A stretch of 36,085 nt of DNA from Pseudomonas proteolytica (GTDB lineage: Bacteria; Pseudomonadota; Gammaproteobacteria; Pseudomonadales; Pseudomonadaceae): NCBI RefSeq assembly GCF_007858275.1, contig NZ_VFEV01000053.1, positions 1-36,085 on the forward strand, read 5' to 3'. Positions 15,265 to 23,644 of this stretch are shown one piece after another. Position numbers and translations under genes: made by a program. The notes beneath the pieces were generated by a model. The model made no database searches. It saw nothing but the letters and a program-made list of their open reading frames with translations, and was not told where the DNA came from. Position 1 is the stretch's first letter, and every line of letters starts with the position of its first letter.

Positions 15265-15810
15265 CTATCCGGAAAACCCACCGCCCTGAAGAAACGCCTC
15301 CTCTTCCTCAGTCGTCACCCGACCCAACGCTGCATTGCGATGGGGGAACCGGCCGAATCGCTCGATGATGTCGGCATGTTCCTTGGCCCAGTGGTAGGTA
15401 TTGGCATCGAGTTGTTTGTTCAATGCCAGGGAACGCTGCTGGTCATCGGGTTGTTCTGAATGCTCGAAGGGCAAGTAGCAGAACGCGCGCAATGCCGGGT
15501 CGATCAGCCGGTCCATCCCCTCGTCGATCATACGTGCGGCGTACACCCTGGCCAGTGGATCGGTGGCAAACATATGGGCGGTGCCCCGGAAGGTATTGCG
15601 CGGGTATTGATCGAGCAGGATCAGCAACGCCAGCGCGCCTTCGGGTTCGTTCATCCAGTGCTCCAGTTCACCCCTGGCTGCCTGGAAATGGGCCTCATGG
15701 AAGCGTGCGCCGAACTCGGCATCGAACTGTGCATCTTTCTTGAACCAGCGTGCCGGGCCCGCCGCCATCCAGAATTGCACGACAGCTTTGAAATCAATCA
15801 GGGCGCTCAT
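15265..15810 (-). CDS. DUF924 family protein, 181 aa
   Basis: Soluble protein with the DUF924 hallmarks FWMAAGPARWFKKDAQFDAEFGARFHEAHFQAARGEL near the N-terminus, ALALLILLDQYPRNTFRGTAHMFATDPLA in the middle, and RAFCYLPFEHSEQPDDQQRSLAL. The family is helical and its biochemical function is not established. The ATG at 15810 is preferred to the TTG at 15831 because GGAG lies at good spacing (CTGGAGTCATTT). It may be co-transcribed with the downstream GST gene. Confidence 0.85.
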   Translation of the reverse strand: MSALIDFKAVVQFWMAAGPARWFKKDAQFDAEFGARFHEAHFQAARGELEHWMNEPEGALALLILLDQYPRNTFRGTAHMFATDPLARVYAARMIDEGMDRLIDPALRAFCYLPFEHSEQPDDQQRSLALNKQLDANTYHWAKEHADIIERFGRFPHRNAALGRVTTEEEEAFLQGGGFSG

Positions 15811-15945
15811 AAATGACTCCAGGGTCGTCAAGGTCTATGCCCTACCCTAGCATTTGCAGGGGGCGATTCCGACTCAGAACGCCACGACGGCCTCCAATGT
15901 TATAAGATAACCGACCTTTTTCCTTCCCACCGGCGACCTTGCACC

Positions 15946-17109
15946 ATGACTGACGCTGTTCCCGCTGCCAACTCACGCCAACGCCTGCTTTCCATCGACG
16001 CCCTGCGCGGCCTGGTGATCCTGTTCATGTTGCTTGATCACGTGCGCGAAACGTTTCTGCTGCACCGGCAAGTCAGCGACCCGATGAACATCGACACTAC
16101 GGAGCCGGCGTTGTTTATCAGCCGTACCCTGGCCCACTTGTGCGCGCCGGTATTTGTGTTGCTCACGGGCCTGTCAGCGTTTCTGTACGGCGAAAAATAC
16201 CAGGGCCGCGGTGACGTCTCGGCGTTTTTGTTCAAGCGCGGGCTGTTTCTGGTGGTGCTGGAATTTACTCTGGTGAACTTCGCCTGGACCTTCCAACTGC
16301 CTCCCAGCGTCATCTATATGCAGGTGATCTGGGCCATCGGCGTGAGCATGATCGCCCTCGCCGTACTGGTGTGGTTGCCACGCCCGATGCTGATCGGCCT
16401 GGCACTGGTGATCATTGGCGGGCATAACTTGCTCGACGGCGTGCATTTCGCAGTGGGTTCGGCATTGCACATTCCCTGGGCGATCTTGCATGAACGTAGC
16501 TGGATCGAAGTGAGCGACACGCTGCGCTTGCGCACGACGTACCCGGTGCTGCCGTGGATCGGGGTGATTGCCCTGGGTTATGGCATCGGCCCGTGGTTTT
16601 GCGGCTCGATGGCGGCGGCGCGACGTCAGCGTTATCTGTTACTGGCCGGCGTTGGCGCGCTGGTAGGCTTTGGGGTGTTGCGCCTGATCAATGGCTATGG
16701 TGAGGCGCCATGGCAGATGTACGACAGCCAGGTGCAGACGCTGATGAGTTTCTTCAACATCACCAAATACCCACCTTCACTGCTGTTCCTCGCGCTGACA
16801 TTGGGTGTGGGGCTGTTGTTGCTGCTGGGCTTCGAACGCGCCGGGCAACGTCGCTGGATCGGCACCCTGGCAGTGTTCGGCGCGGCACCGATGTTCTTTT
16901 ATCTGCTGCATTTGTATGTGTTGAAAGTGCTGTATGTGATGGGCGTGGCCTTGTTTGGCCTGAACCAGGGGACGCATTTTGGCTTCGACAACGTGGCATC
17001 GGTGTGGCTGGTGGCGTTGCTGCTGCCCCTGGCGTTGTACCTGCCAGTGCGCTGGTTTGCCAGGCTCAAAGCCCGGCGGCGGGATATTGCGTGGCTCAAG
17101 TACCTGTGA
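15946..17109 (+). CDS. DUF1624 / heparan-alpha-glucosaminide acetyltransferase-like membrane protein, 387 aa
   Basis: Polytopic inner-membrane protein with about ten hydrophobic segments. The N-terminus RLLSIDALRGLVILFMLLDHVRETF has the conserved S-I-D-x-L-R-G and D-H elements of the DUF1624/acyltransferase-3-like group. FISRTLAHLCAPVFVLLTGLSAFLYGEK is also typical. These proteins are related to eukaryotic HGSNAT, which moves an acetyl group across a membrane; the bacterial substrate is unknown. It stands alone on the plus strand and is followed directly by the tandem REP array, which may end or stabilise its transcript. Confidence 0.82.
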   Translation: MTDAVPAANSRQRLLSIDALRGLVILFMLLDHVRETFLLHRQVSDPMNIDTTEPALFISRTLAHLCAPVFVLLTGLSAFLYGEKYQGRGDVSAFLFKRGLFLVVLEFTLVNFAWTFQLPPSVIYMQVIWAIGVSMIALAVLVWLPRPMLIGLALVIIGGHNLLDGVHFAVGSALHIPWAILHERSWIEVSDTLRLRTTYPVLPWIGVIALGYGIGPWFCGSMAAARRQRYLLLAGVGALVGFGVLRLINGYGEAPWQMYDSQVQTLMSFFNITKYPPSLLFLALTLGVGLLLLLGFERAGQRRWIGTLAVFGAAPMFFYLLHLYVLKVLYVMGVALFGLNQGTHFGFDNVASVWLVALLLPLALYLPVRWFARLKARRRDIAWLKYL

Positions 17110-17118
17110 CCAAAGATG

Positions 17119-17590
17119 GTGACTGAACTACCGCTTTCGCGGGCAAGCCCGCTCCCACAGGGGGGCTTTGTTGGGCATAGAGTTTTGTGCCACACCACCA
17201 TCAAATGTGGGAGCTGGCTTGCCTGCGATGGCGGTGCAACTGCCACCAACGAGGGTGACTGAACCACCGCTTTCGCGGGCAAGCCCGCTCCCACAGGGGA
17301 TCTCGGGACGGCAGGGAGTTTTGCATACGCTGCAGAACAAAGGTGGGAGCTGGCTTGCCTGCGATGGCGGTGCAACTGCCACCAATCAGAGTGACTGAAC
17401 CACCGCTTTCGCGGGCAAGTCGAATCGTCGCACCGCCGCTCCCACAGGGGATCTCGGGACGGCAGAGAATTTTGCATACGCTGCAACACAAAGGTGGGAG
17501 CTGGCTTGCCTGCGATGGCGGTGCAACTGCCACCAACGAGGGTGACTGAACCACCGCTTTCGCGGGCAAGCCCGCTCCCACAGAGGGCTT
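17119..17590. repeat. Tandem REP array, 136-bp unit, about 3.4 copies
   Basis: Units start at 17119, 17255, 17391 and 17542 with GTGACTGAACCACCGCTTTC. Each holds two opposite REP cores: GCGGGCAAGCCCGCTCCCACAG and GTGGGAGCTGGCTTGCCTGCGATGG. The spacings are 136, 136 and 151 bp. The third unit is longer by 15 bp because its first REP carries a 16-bp insert (17420-17435) in place of one base. Units 2 and 3 are nearly identical in their middle part, while unit 1 differs there but keeps the same length. The array fills the space between the DUF1624 gene and the end of metE. Confidence 0.92.
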
Positions 17591-17604
17591 GGGGTTAGCT
17601 GCTG

Positions 17605-19893
17605 CTATGCCAGTTCGGCGCGCAGTTGCCGTGCAGCGGCGACCATATGAATCAGCGCCGCCTCCGTCTCTGGCCAGGCGCGGGTCTTCAGGCCGCAGTC
17701 GGGGTTGACCCACAGTCGTTCGGCCGGGATGCGCTGGGCAGCCTTGCGCAGCAGGTTGGCCATTTCCGAGGCGTCCGGTACCCGTGGCGAGTGGATGTCG
17801 TAGACGCCCGGGCCAATGTCATTCGGGTAAGCGAAGGCTTCGAACGCGTCCAACAATTCCATATCCGAACGCGAAGTCTCGATGGTAATCACATCGGCAT
17901 CCATCGCCGCGATGGACTCGATCACGTCGTTGAATTCGCTGTAGCACATATGGGTGTGGATCTGGGTTTCATCCCGCACTCCAGAGGCGCACAGGCGGAA
18001 GACTTCGGTCGCCCAGTCCAGGTAGTGTTGCCACTGCGCCCGGCGCAGGGGCAAGCCTTCGCGGAACGCCGCTTCATCAATCTGAACGATCTTGATACCC
18101 GCCGCTTCCAGGTCCAGCACTTCGTCACGAATCGCCAACGCCAGTTGCCGGGCCTGCACTTCGCGGCTCACGTCCTCCCGCGGGAATGACCACATCAGCA
18201 TGGTCACAGGGCCAGTCAGCATGCCTTTCATCACCTTGTCGGTCAGGCCTTGGGCGTAGCGGATCCACTCCACCGTCATGGCTTTCGGACGGCTCAGGTC
18301 GCCGAAGATCACCGCCGGTTTCACACAGCGCGAACCGTAGCTCTGCACCCAGCCAAAGCGGGTGAACACATAGCCATCCAGTTGCTCGGCAAAATATTCC
18401 ACCATGTCGTTACGTTCGGCCTCACCGTGCACCAGCACGTCCAGGCCGAGGTTTTCCTGCACTTCAACGGCGTGTTTGATCTCGCTGTGCATCGCTTCGA
18501 CATATTCAGCCTCGCTCAACTTGCCGGCCTTGAACGACTGGCGCGCCAGGCGGATCGACGCGGTCTGCGGGAACGAACCAATGGTGGTGGTCGGAAACAA
18601 CGGCAGGTCGAGGCCGGCGCGCTGCTTGGCGATACGCTGGGCAAACAGCGACTGGCGTTGGCTGTCTTGGGCGGTGATGGCCGCAACACGCGCTTGTACA
18701 GCCGGTTTGTGGATCCGTGGCGAAGCCGCACGCGCTGCCTGCACGGCACGGCTTTGGGCCAAGGCCGCCACGACGTTCGCGGCTTCTGGCTGGTTGATAG
18801 CCTGGGCCAGCACGGCCACTTCTGCGCACTTCTGCACGGCGAAGGCCAGCCAGCTCTTCAGCTCGGCGTCGAGCTTGTCTTCACGCCCCAGGTCAACCGG
18901 GCTATGCAGCAACGAGCAGGAAGGCGCGACCCACAAGCGGTCACCCAGGCGTTCATGGGCATGCCGCAAGGTGGCCAGGGCATTTTCCAGGTCGCAGCGC
19001 CAGACATTACGCCCGTTGACTACGCCTAGGGACAGCACCTTATAAGCCGGCAGGCGATCGAGAATCGTCGGGTACTGTTCAGGTGCACGCACCAGGTCAA
19101 TGTGCAGGCCATCGACCGGCAAGTTGGCCGCCAGGCCGAGGTTTTCTTCCAGGCCGCCAAAGTAAGTGGCCACCAGTTTCTTCAGGGGGTCACGCTGGAT
19201 CAGGTTGTAGGCGCGTTCAAACGCATTTTTCCAGTCCTGGGGCAAATCGAGCACCAGGATCGGCTCATCAATCTGCACCCACTCCACGCCCAGGTCCGCC
19301 AGGCGCTGGAAGATCTGGCCGTACAGCGGCAGCAAGCGGTCGAGCAGATCGAGCTTATCGAAGTCCGCGCCCTTGGCCTTGCCCAGCCACAGGTAAGTCA
19401 GCGGCCCGATCACTACCGGCTTGACGGTGTGCCCCAGGTCGCGGGCTTCTTTGACTTCGTCGAACAGTTGATCCCAGCCCAGATGGAACTGCTGGTCAGC
19501 GCTGAATTCGGGCACCAGGTAGTGGTAGTTGGTATCGAACCACTTGGTCATTTCCTGGGCGTGGGCCCCGCCGCAGCAACTGTCGCTGACACCACGGGCC
19601 ATGGCAAACAGGGTGTGCAAGGTGGCATGGCCGTCGGCCGGGCGAAAACGCTCGGGAATCACCCCGAACATCAGTGAGTGCGTCAGCACCTGGTCGTACC
19701 AGGCAAAATCGCCGGCGGGCAACAACTCGATGCCGGCCTGTTTCTGCAGGTCCCAGTGGCTCTTGCGCAACTCACGGCCTACAGCGCGCAGGCCGGCTTC
19801 GTCCAGTTCGCCCTTCCAAAACGCTTCCTGCGCTTTTTTCAGTTCACGATCGCGTCCAATGCGCGGAAATCCAAGGGAATGAGCGACTGCCAT
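17605..19893 (-). CDS. metE: Cobalamin-independent methionine synthase MetE, 762 aa
   Basis: 5-methyltetrahydropteroyltriglutamate-homocysteine methyltransferase, last step of methionine synthesis, cytosolic. The N-terminus AVAHSLGFPRIGRDRELKKAQEAFWKGELDE, QIDEPILVLDLP, FPTTTIGSFPQTASIRLARQSFKAGKLSEAEY, VLVHGEAERNDMVEYFAEQLDGY and the zinc-ligand segments HTHMCYSEF and VNPDCGLKTR are all present. The length agrees with E. coli MetE (753). The ATG at 19893 follows GGAG; the extra five residues from 19908 are not needed. No metR gene or cobalamin riboswitch was recognised upstream. The gene appears complete. Confidence 0.97.
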   Translation of the reverse strand: MAVAHSLGFPRIGRDRELKKAQEAFWKGELDEAGLRAVGRELRKSHWDLQKQAGIELLPAGDFAWYDQVLTHSLMFGVIPERFRPADGHATLHTLFAMARGVSDSCCGGAHAQEMTKWFDTNYHYLVPEFSADQQFHLGWDQLFDEVKEARDLGHTVKPVVIGPLTYLWLGKAKGADFDKLDLLDRLLPLYGQIFQRLADLGVEWVQIDEPILVLDLPQDWKNAFERAYNLIQRDPLKKLVATYFGGLEENLGLAANLPVDGLHIDLVRAPEQYPTILDRLPAYKVLSLGVVNGRNVWRCDLENALATLRHAHERLGDRLWVAPSCSLLHSPVDLGREDKLDAELKSWLAFAVQKCAEVAVLAQAINQPEAANVVAALAQSRAVQAARAASPRIHKPAVQARVAAITAQDSQRQSLFAQRIAKQRAGLDLPLFPTTTIGSFPQTASIRLARQSFKAGKLSEAEYVEAMHSEIKHAVEVQENLGLDVLVHGEAERNDMVEYFAEQLDGYVFTRFGWVQSYGSRCVKPAVIFGDLSRPKAMTVEWIRYAQGLTDKVMKGMLTGPVTMLMWSFPREDVSREVQARQLALAIRDEVLDLEAAGIKIVQIDEAAFREGLPLRRAQWQHYLDWATEVFRLCASGVRDETQIHTHMCYSEFNDVIESIAAMDADVITIETSRSDMELLDAFEAFAYPNDIGPGVYDIHSPRVPDASEMANLLRKAAQRIPAERLWVNPDCGLKTRAWPETEAALIHMVAAARQLRAELA

Positions 19894-19988
19894 GACAAAA
19901 AACTCCAATGTGTGGGTATGGGAGCTATTGTCGGTAGCGCGGCATCATGAGACAAACTCGTTTTATTGCAGATGATCAAGAATTTTGC

Positions 19989-20774
19989 TCATGATCGAGG
20001 TGCCGTTGTCGGGTGCGCGAAACGAAAGTCCCACCAATTGGATGAGGTCGGCTTTTTCTCGACCACGGGTGGATAGAGCGAGCGGGCAAATTTGATGTCG
20101 CCTTCGGATAGCACGTTGTTGTCCTGGATGGCGTTTCCATCGTTGAGCCAAGATGAAGAGAAGCCATAATGCATGACGGACTTACGATCATAATCAGACG
20201 AAATAACATCTGAATCCAATATCTCAAAATTCCGTTTTACTTCCTCCGCCCCTCCTTTATCTACATAGGCCTTGTTAATTTCCGACCAATTAATATCTAA
20301 ATCACGGTTTTTGTGTTGGTGTTCATGTTGCAGACCCAAAGCATGACCGAACTCATGCAGCACCGTACCGGCGTTGAAATCATTGAGCCCGCCCTTGAAG
20401 CCAATAACCATTGTCGGTTTTTCGGCCGGTGCCCGCAGCGCCCGGGTGCCTATGTATGAACTGCCGCCGTCAATCCCATTATCTGCGGCAATCCTGATAT
20501 CTGCGTCGGGATCACTGGTGAACTCAAAACTCAAATTGACATGAGGAGCCCATTTGTTGATGTGGGTCTTTGTAAATTCTTCTTGCTCTTTGGTCATGCC
20601 CGTCATGGAAATTCTTATTATTGACTGTTGCGGCCATAACGCACTTTTAGTGGAAACCCCACGTTTGTTTCTGGAAAGTGCGGATGCATCCATGTTGCCC
20701 GTTGTATCGGGGCTATCGTTGGGTGTGTAGCACGGTAGAAAAGCACTTGAATGAGCATTCGGATTAATTGTCAC
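19989..20774 (-). CDS. Astacin-like zinc metalloprotease (M12A type), 261 aa
   Basis: The catalytic signature TVLHEFGHALGLQHEHQH gives zinc ligands His140, His144 and His150 with Glu141 as base (HExxHxxGxxHE). The Met-turn is SVMHYGF with Met201 and Tyr203, as in astacins. The N-terminal ~40 residues contain SRNKRGVSTKSALWP, which looks like the end of a propeptide or linker before the first strand. No Sec signal peptide is visible and no RTX repeats follow, so the export route, if any, is unclear. The start is a GTG at 20774 with AAGGAG upstream. Codons are AT-richer than in the adjacent metE and nspC genes, suggesting later acquisition. Confidence 0.85.
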   Translation of the reverse strand: MTINPNAHSSAFLPCYTPNDSPDTTGNMDASALSRNKRGVSTKSALWPQQSIIRISMTGMTKEQEEFTKTHINKWAPHVNLSFEFTSDPDADIRIAADNGIDGGSSYIGTRALRAPAEKPTMVIGFKGGLNDFNAGTVLHEFGHALGLQHEHQHKNRDLDINWSEINKAYVDKGGAEEVKRNFEILDSDVISSDYDRKSVMHYGFSSSWLNDGNAIQDNNVLSEGDIKFARSLYPPVVEKKPTSSNWWDFRFAHPTTAPRS

Positions 20775-21177
20775 AGTAACGACTCCTTGAGCAGATACAT
20801 TTTCTGTTAACCGGTGTAGGTGTTAAGGAGTGGAGTTGACTGCGCTGCAGGTTCCAGCGGTGTTGTTGCCGAGGTTTTCGGGTGAACATCGCGAGTGGCG
20901 CTCATGATCAAACATGCATCTGGCAACCAAACCACTGCCTCTCCCCTGCCCGCCGGACGGGCAGCGGCCGAAGGTTGCAGACACCAGGGCAGATGGCCCA
21001 CCACCAACGTGCTCTGCCGGCCGCCATCGCCGGCAAGCCGGCGCCTACAAAAGGGCCACGGGGCTGGCGTATCAATGGCTTCAACCTGCAAATTCCGCTG
21101 ACTAACCTTTCGATCCTGACGAAGTGCGGGCACAATGCCTGTCCTTTTTTGGCAGGCTCCGCCACAGGCTCTGAAAA
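20775..21177. other. 400-bp intergenic region with one REP, between protease and nspC
   Basis: This region separates the divergent protease and nspC genes. It contains a single REP core at 21023-21050 (GCCGGCAAGCCGGC), of the same type as the outer arms at 4200-4492. Reading frames across it are short and unconvincing. A weak promoter-like CACAAT (21131-21136) with TTTCGA 17 bp upstream lies before nspC. Confidence 0.55.
21137..21169 (+). promoter_or_regulatory. nspC leader with two alternative hairpins
   Basis: GCCTG-T-CC (21137-21144) can pair with GG-CAGGC (21151-21157) across a T6 loop. The same GCCTGT (21137-21142) can instead pair with ACAGGC (21164-21169), which holds the likely ribosome-binding region 9 nt before the nspC ATG. 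The two pairings exclude each other. A regulatory role is inferred. Confidence 0.35.
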
Positions 21178-22275
21178 ATGATCAAAACCCCGTATTACCT
21201 CATCGACAAACAGAAACTTCTGACCAACATGCAGAAGATCGCCTACGTGCGCGAGCAGTCCGGCGCCAAGGCGCTGCTGGCACTCAAGTGCTTTGCCACC
21301 TGGTCGGTGTTCGATCTGATGCAGGAATACATGGACGGCACCACGTCCTCGTCGCTGTACGAGCTCAAGCTCGGTCGCCAGAAGTTCGAAGGTGAAGCCC
21401 ACGCCTATAGCGTGGCCTGGGCCGACGATGAGATCGAGGAGATGCTCGCCAACTGCGACAAGATCATCTTCAACTCCATCAGCCAACTGCAGCGTTTTTC
21501 CGAGCGCAGCGAGGGCAAGACCCGTGGCCTGCGTGTCAACCCGCAAGTGAGCAGCTCCGACTACCTGCTGGCCGACCCGGCGCGCCCCTTCAGCCGCCTG
21601 GGCGAGTGGGACCCGGTGAAGATCGAAGGCGTGATCGAGCAGATCTCGGGCTTCATGTTCCACAACAACTGTGAGAACGGTGACTTCGAACTGTTCGACA
21701 AGATGCTGGGCACCATCGAAGAACGCTTCGGCGCGCTGCTGCACAAGGTCAACTGGGTCAGCCTCGGCGGTGGCATCCACTTTACCGGTGAAGGCTATGC
21801 AATCGATGCATTCTGCCAACGCCTCAAGGCGTTCTCGCAGAAGTACGACGTGCAGGTGTACCTGGAACCCGGCGAAGCGGCGATCACCAACAGCGCTTCC
21901 CTGGAAGTCACCGTACTCGACACCCTCTACAACGGCAAAAACCTCGCCGTGGTCGACAGCTCCATCGAAGCCCACTTGCTGGACCTGCTGATCTATCGCC
22001 TCAACGCCAAGCTGGCGCCAAGCACCGGCGAGCACACGTACATGGTGTGCGGCAAGTCGTGCCTGGCCGGGGACATCTTCGGCGAATACCAATTTGATCA
22101 GCCGCTGGCCATCGGCGATCGACTGTCGTTCATCGACACGGCAGGCTACACCATGGTCAAGAAAAACTGGTTCAACGGCCTGAAAATGCCGTCCATCGTA
22201 GTGAAACAACTCGACGGTACAGTCGAAGTGGTTCGTGAATTTGGTTACGACGACTACCTGTCCAGCCTTTCGTAA
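21178..22275 (+). CDS. nspC: Carboxynorspermidine/carboxyspermidine decarboxylase NspC, 365 aa
   Basis: PLP enzyme of the alanine-racemase-fold decarboxylase group. It decarboxylates carboxy(nor)spermidine in the alternative, SAM-decarboxylase-independent route to (nor)spermidine. Visible features are PYYLIDKQKLLTNMQKI, PLP lysine region ALLALKCFATWSV (Lys37), LRVNPQVSSSDY, FMFHNNCENGDFELFDKML, WVSLGGGIHFTGEGY (Gly-rich phosphate loop), VYLEPGEA, and CGKSCLAGDIFGEY with the catalytic Cys of the second subunit. The length fits the family. The gene for the matching dehydrogenase follows after 29 bp, so the pair forms an operon. Confidence 0.93.
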   Translation: MIKTPYYLIDKQKLLTNMQKIAYVREQSGAKALLALKCFATWSVFDLMQEYMDGTTSSSLYELKLGRQKFEGEAHAYSVAWADDEIEEMLANCDKIIFNSISQLQRFSERSEGKTRGLRVNPQVSSSDYLLADPARPFSRLGEWDPVKIEGVIEQISGFMFHNNCENGDFELFDKMLGTIEERFGALLHKVNWVSLGGGIHFTGEGYAIDAFCQRLKAFSQKYDVQVYLEPGEAAITNSASLEVTVLDTLYNGKNLAVVDSSIEAHLLDLLIYRLNAKLAPSTGEHTYMVCGKSCLAGDIFGEYQFDQPLAIGDRLSFIDTAGYTMVKKNWFNGLKMPSIVVKQLDGTVEVVREFGYDDYLSSLS

Positions 22276-22304
22276 AGCGGACAGATAAAGGAGAGATAAA
22301 GCAA

Positions 22305-23549
22305 TTGAAAAAGAACGTTCTTATCATTGGTGCAGGAGGTGTCGCCAAGGTGGTGGCCCACAAGTGCGCGCAGCACAACGACGAACTCGGTCGGATTGCT
22401 ATCGCGTCGCGCAACATCTCCAAATGCCAGGCCATCATCGACAGCGTCAGGGCCAAGGGTAGCCTCAAGGTACCCGCCCAGATCCAGGCCTTTGCGCTGA
22501 ACGCTTTGGACGTGGAAGCGACCAAGGCACTGATCCGCGAAACCCAATCGCAGATCGTCATCAACGTCGGCTCCGCCTTCCTCAACATGTCGGTACTGCG
22601 TGCCTGCATCGATACCGGCGTGGCTTACCTGGACACCGCCATCCACGAAGAGCCGGGCAAGGTCTGCGAGACCCCGCCGTGGTACGGCAACTACGAGTGG
22701 AACCACCTGGAGGAATGCAAGCAGAAGAACATCACTGCGATCCTCGGCGTGGGTTTTGACCCAGGTGTGGTCAACGCCTATGCGGCGCTGGCACAACAAC
22801 AGCATTTTGACCGCATTGATTCGATCGATATTCTCGACGTCAATGCCGGCAGCCACGGCAAATATTTCGCCACCAATTTCGACCCGGAAATCAACTTCCG
22901 CGAATTCACCGGACAGGTGTGGAGCTGGCAGAACAGCCAGTGGACCAGCAACACCATGTTCGAAGTCAAACGTACCGACGACCTGCCGGTAGTCGGTTCG
23001 CAGAACCTGTACCTGACCGGCCACGATGAAGTGCACTCGTTGTCGAAAAACCTCGACGTGCCCAACGTGCGGTTCTGGATGAGCTTCGGCGAACACTACA
23101 TCAATGTGTTCACCGTGCTGAAAAACCTCGGCCTGCTCTCCGAGAAGCCGGTCACCACCGCCGAAGGCCTGGAAGTGGTGCCATTGAAACTGGTCAAGGC
23201 CGTGCTGCCTGATCCGTCTTCCCTGGCACCGGGCTACACCGGCAAGACCTGCATTGGCGACCTGGTCAAGGGCACCAAGGATGGCCAGCCGCGCGAGCTG
23301 TTCATCTATAACGTGGCCTGCCACGAAGAAGCCTATGCCGAAACCGACAGCCAGGGCATCTCCTACACCGCCGGCGTACCGCCTGTAGCCGCAGCGCTGC
23401 TGGTAGCCCGTGGCGAGTGGGACGTGCAACGCATGGCCAACGTCGAAGAACTGCCAGCCGAGCCGTTCCTCAAGGCGCTGGACGTGATGGGCCTGCCGAC
23501 CCGTATCAAGGACGAGAAAGGCGACCGCGCCTGGGATGCTATCGCCTGA
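22305..23549 (+). CDS. Carboxy(nor)spermidine dehydrogenase, saccharopine dehydrogenase family, 414 aa
   Basis: NAD(P)H-dependent enzyme predicted to condense putrescine or diaminopropane with aspartate semialdehyde and reduce the imine, giving carboxy(nor)spermidine for NspC. The N-terminal Rossmann motif VLIIGAGGVAKVVAHKCAQ is clear. It is followed by IVINVGSAFLNMSVLRACIDTGVAYLDTAIHEEPG, ILGVGFDPGVVNAYAALA and DVNAGSHGKYFATNFDPEINFREF, typical of the Lys1-like family in polyamine operons. The start is a TTG at 22305, 29 bp after nspC, with AAGGAGAG upstream. A strong 14-bp-stem hairpin follows the stop. Saccharopine dehydrogenase proper is less likely given the neighbour. Confidence 0.9.
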   Translation: MKKNVLIIGAGGVAKVVAHKCAQHNDELGRIAIASRNISKCQAIIDSVRAKGSLKVPAQIQAFALNALDVEATKALIRETQSQIVINVGSAFLNMSVLRACIDTGVAYLDTAIHEEPGKVCETPPWYGNYEWNHLEECKQKNITAILGVGFDPGVVNAYAALAQQQHFDRIDSIDILDVNAGSHGKYFATNFDPEINFREFTGQVWSWQNSQWTSNTMFEVKRTDDLPVVGSQNLYLTGHDEVHSLSKNLDVPNVRFWMSFGEHYINVFTVLKNLGLLSEKPVTTAEGLEVVPLKLVKAVLPDPSSLAPGYTGKTCIGDLVKGTKDGQPRELFIYNVACHEEAYAETDSQGISYTAGVPPVAAALLVARGEWDVQRMANVEELPAEPFLKALDVMGLPTRIKDEKGDRAWDAIA

Positions 23550-23565
23550 TAGCGTCTTGTTCCCA

Positions 23566-23596
23566 AGATCACTCCCACATCCTGTGGGAGTGATCT
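23566..23596. terminator. Perfect 14-bp hairpin between convergent genes
   Basis: The arms 23566-23579 and 23583-23596 (AGATCACTCCCACA and its complement) pair perfectly around a TCC loop. No clear T-run follows on either strand. It lies 16 bp after the dehydrogenase stop and 48 bp from the stop of the convergent A-T-R gene, so a bidirectional terminator or a mRNA 3'-end block is likely. Confidence 0.7.
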
Positions 23597-23644
23597 CGGC
23601 CTGCCGCACGTGGTTATGCACAGGAACCTACAGTGAAACGGGCC

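Noticed and set aside
17128..17713. Short frames encoded by the REP array (repeats of GSGLARESG-type peptides)
   Set aside because: They are translations of the REP repeats, with no start signals or conservation expected.
19894..19988. Cobalamin riboswitch or MetR box upstream of metE
   Set aside because: The leader is too short for a B12 riboswitch and no TGAA-N5-TTCA site was found.
22254..23621. 455-codon minus-strand frame opposite the carboxyspermidine dehydrogenase gene
   Set aside because: It mirrors the real gene in the antisense frame; translation has no recognisable domain.
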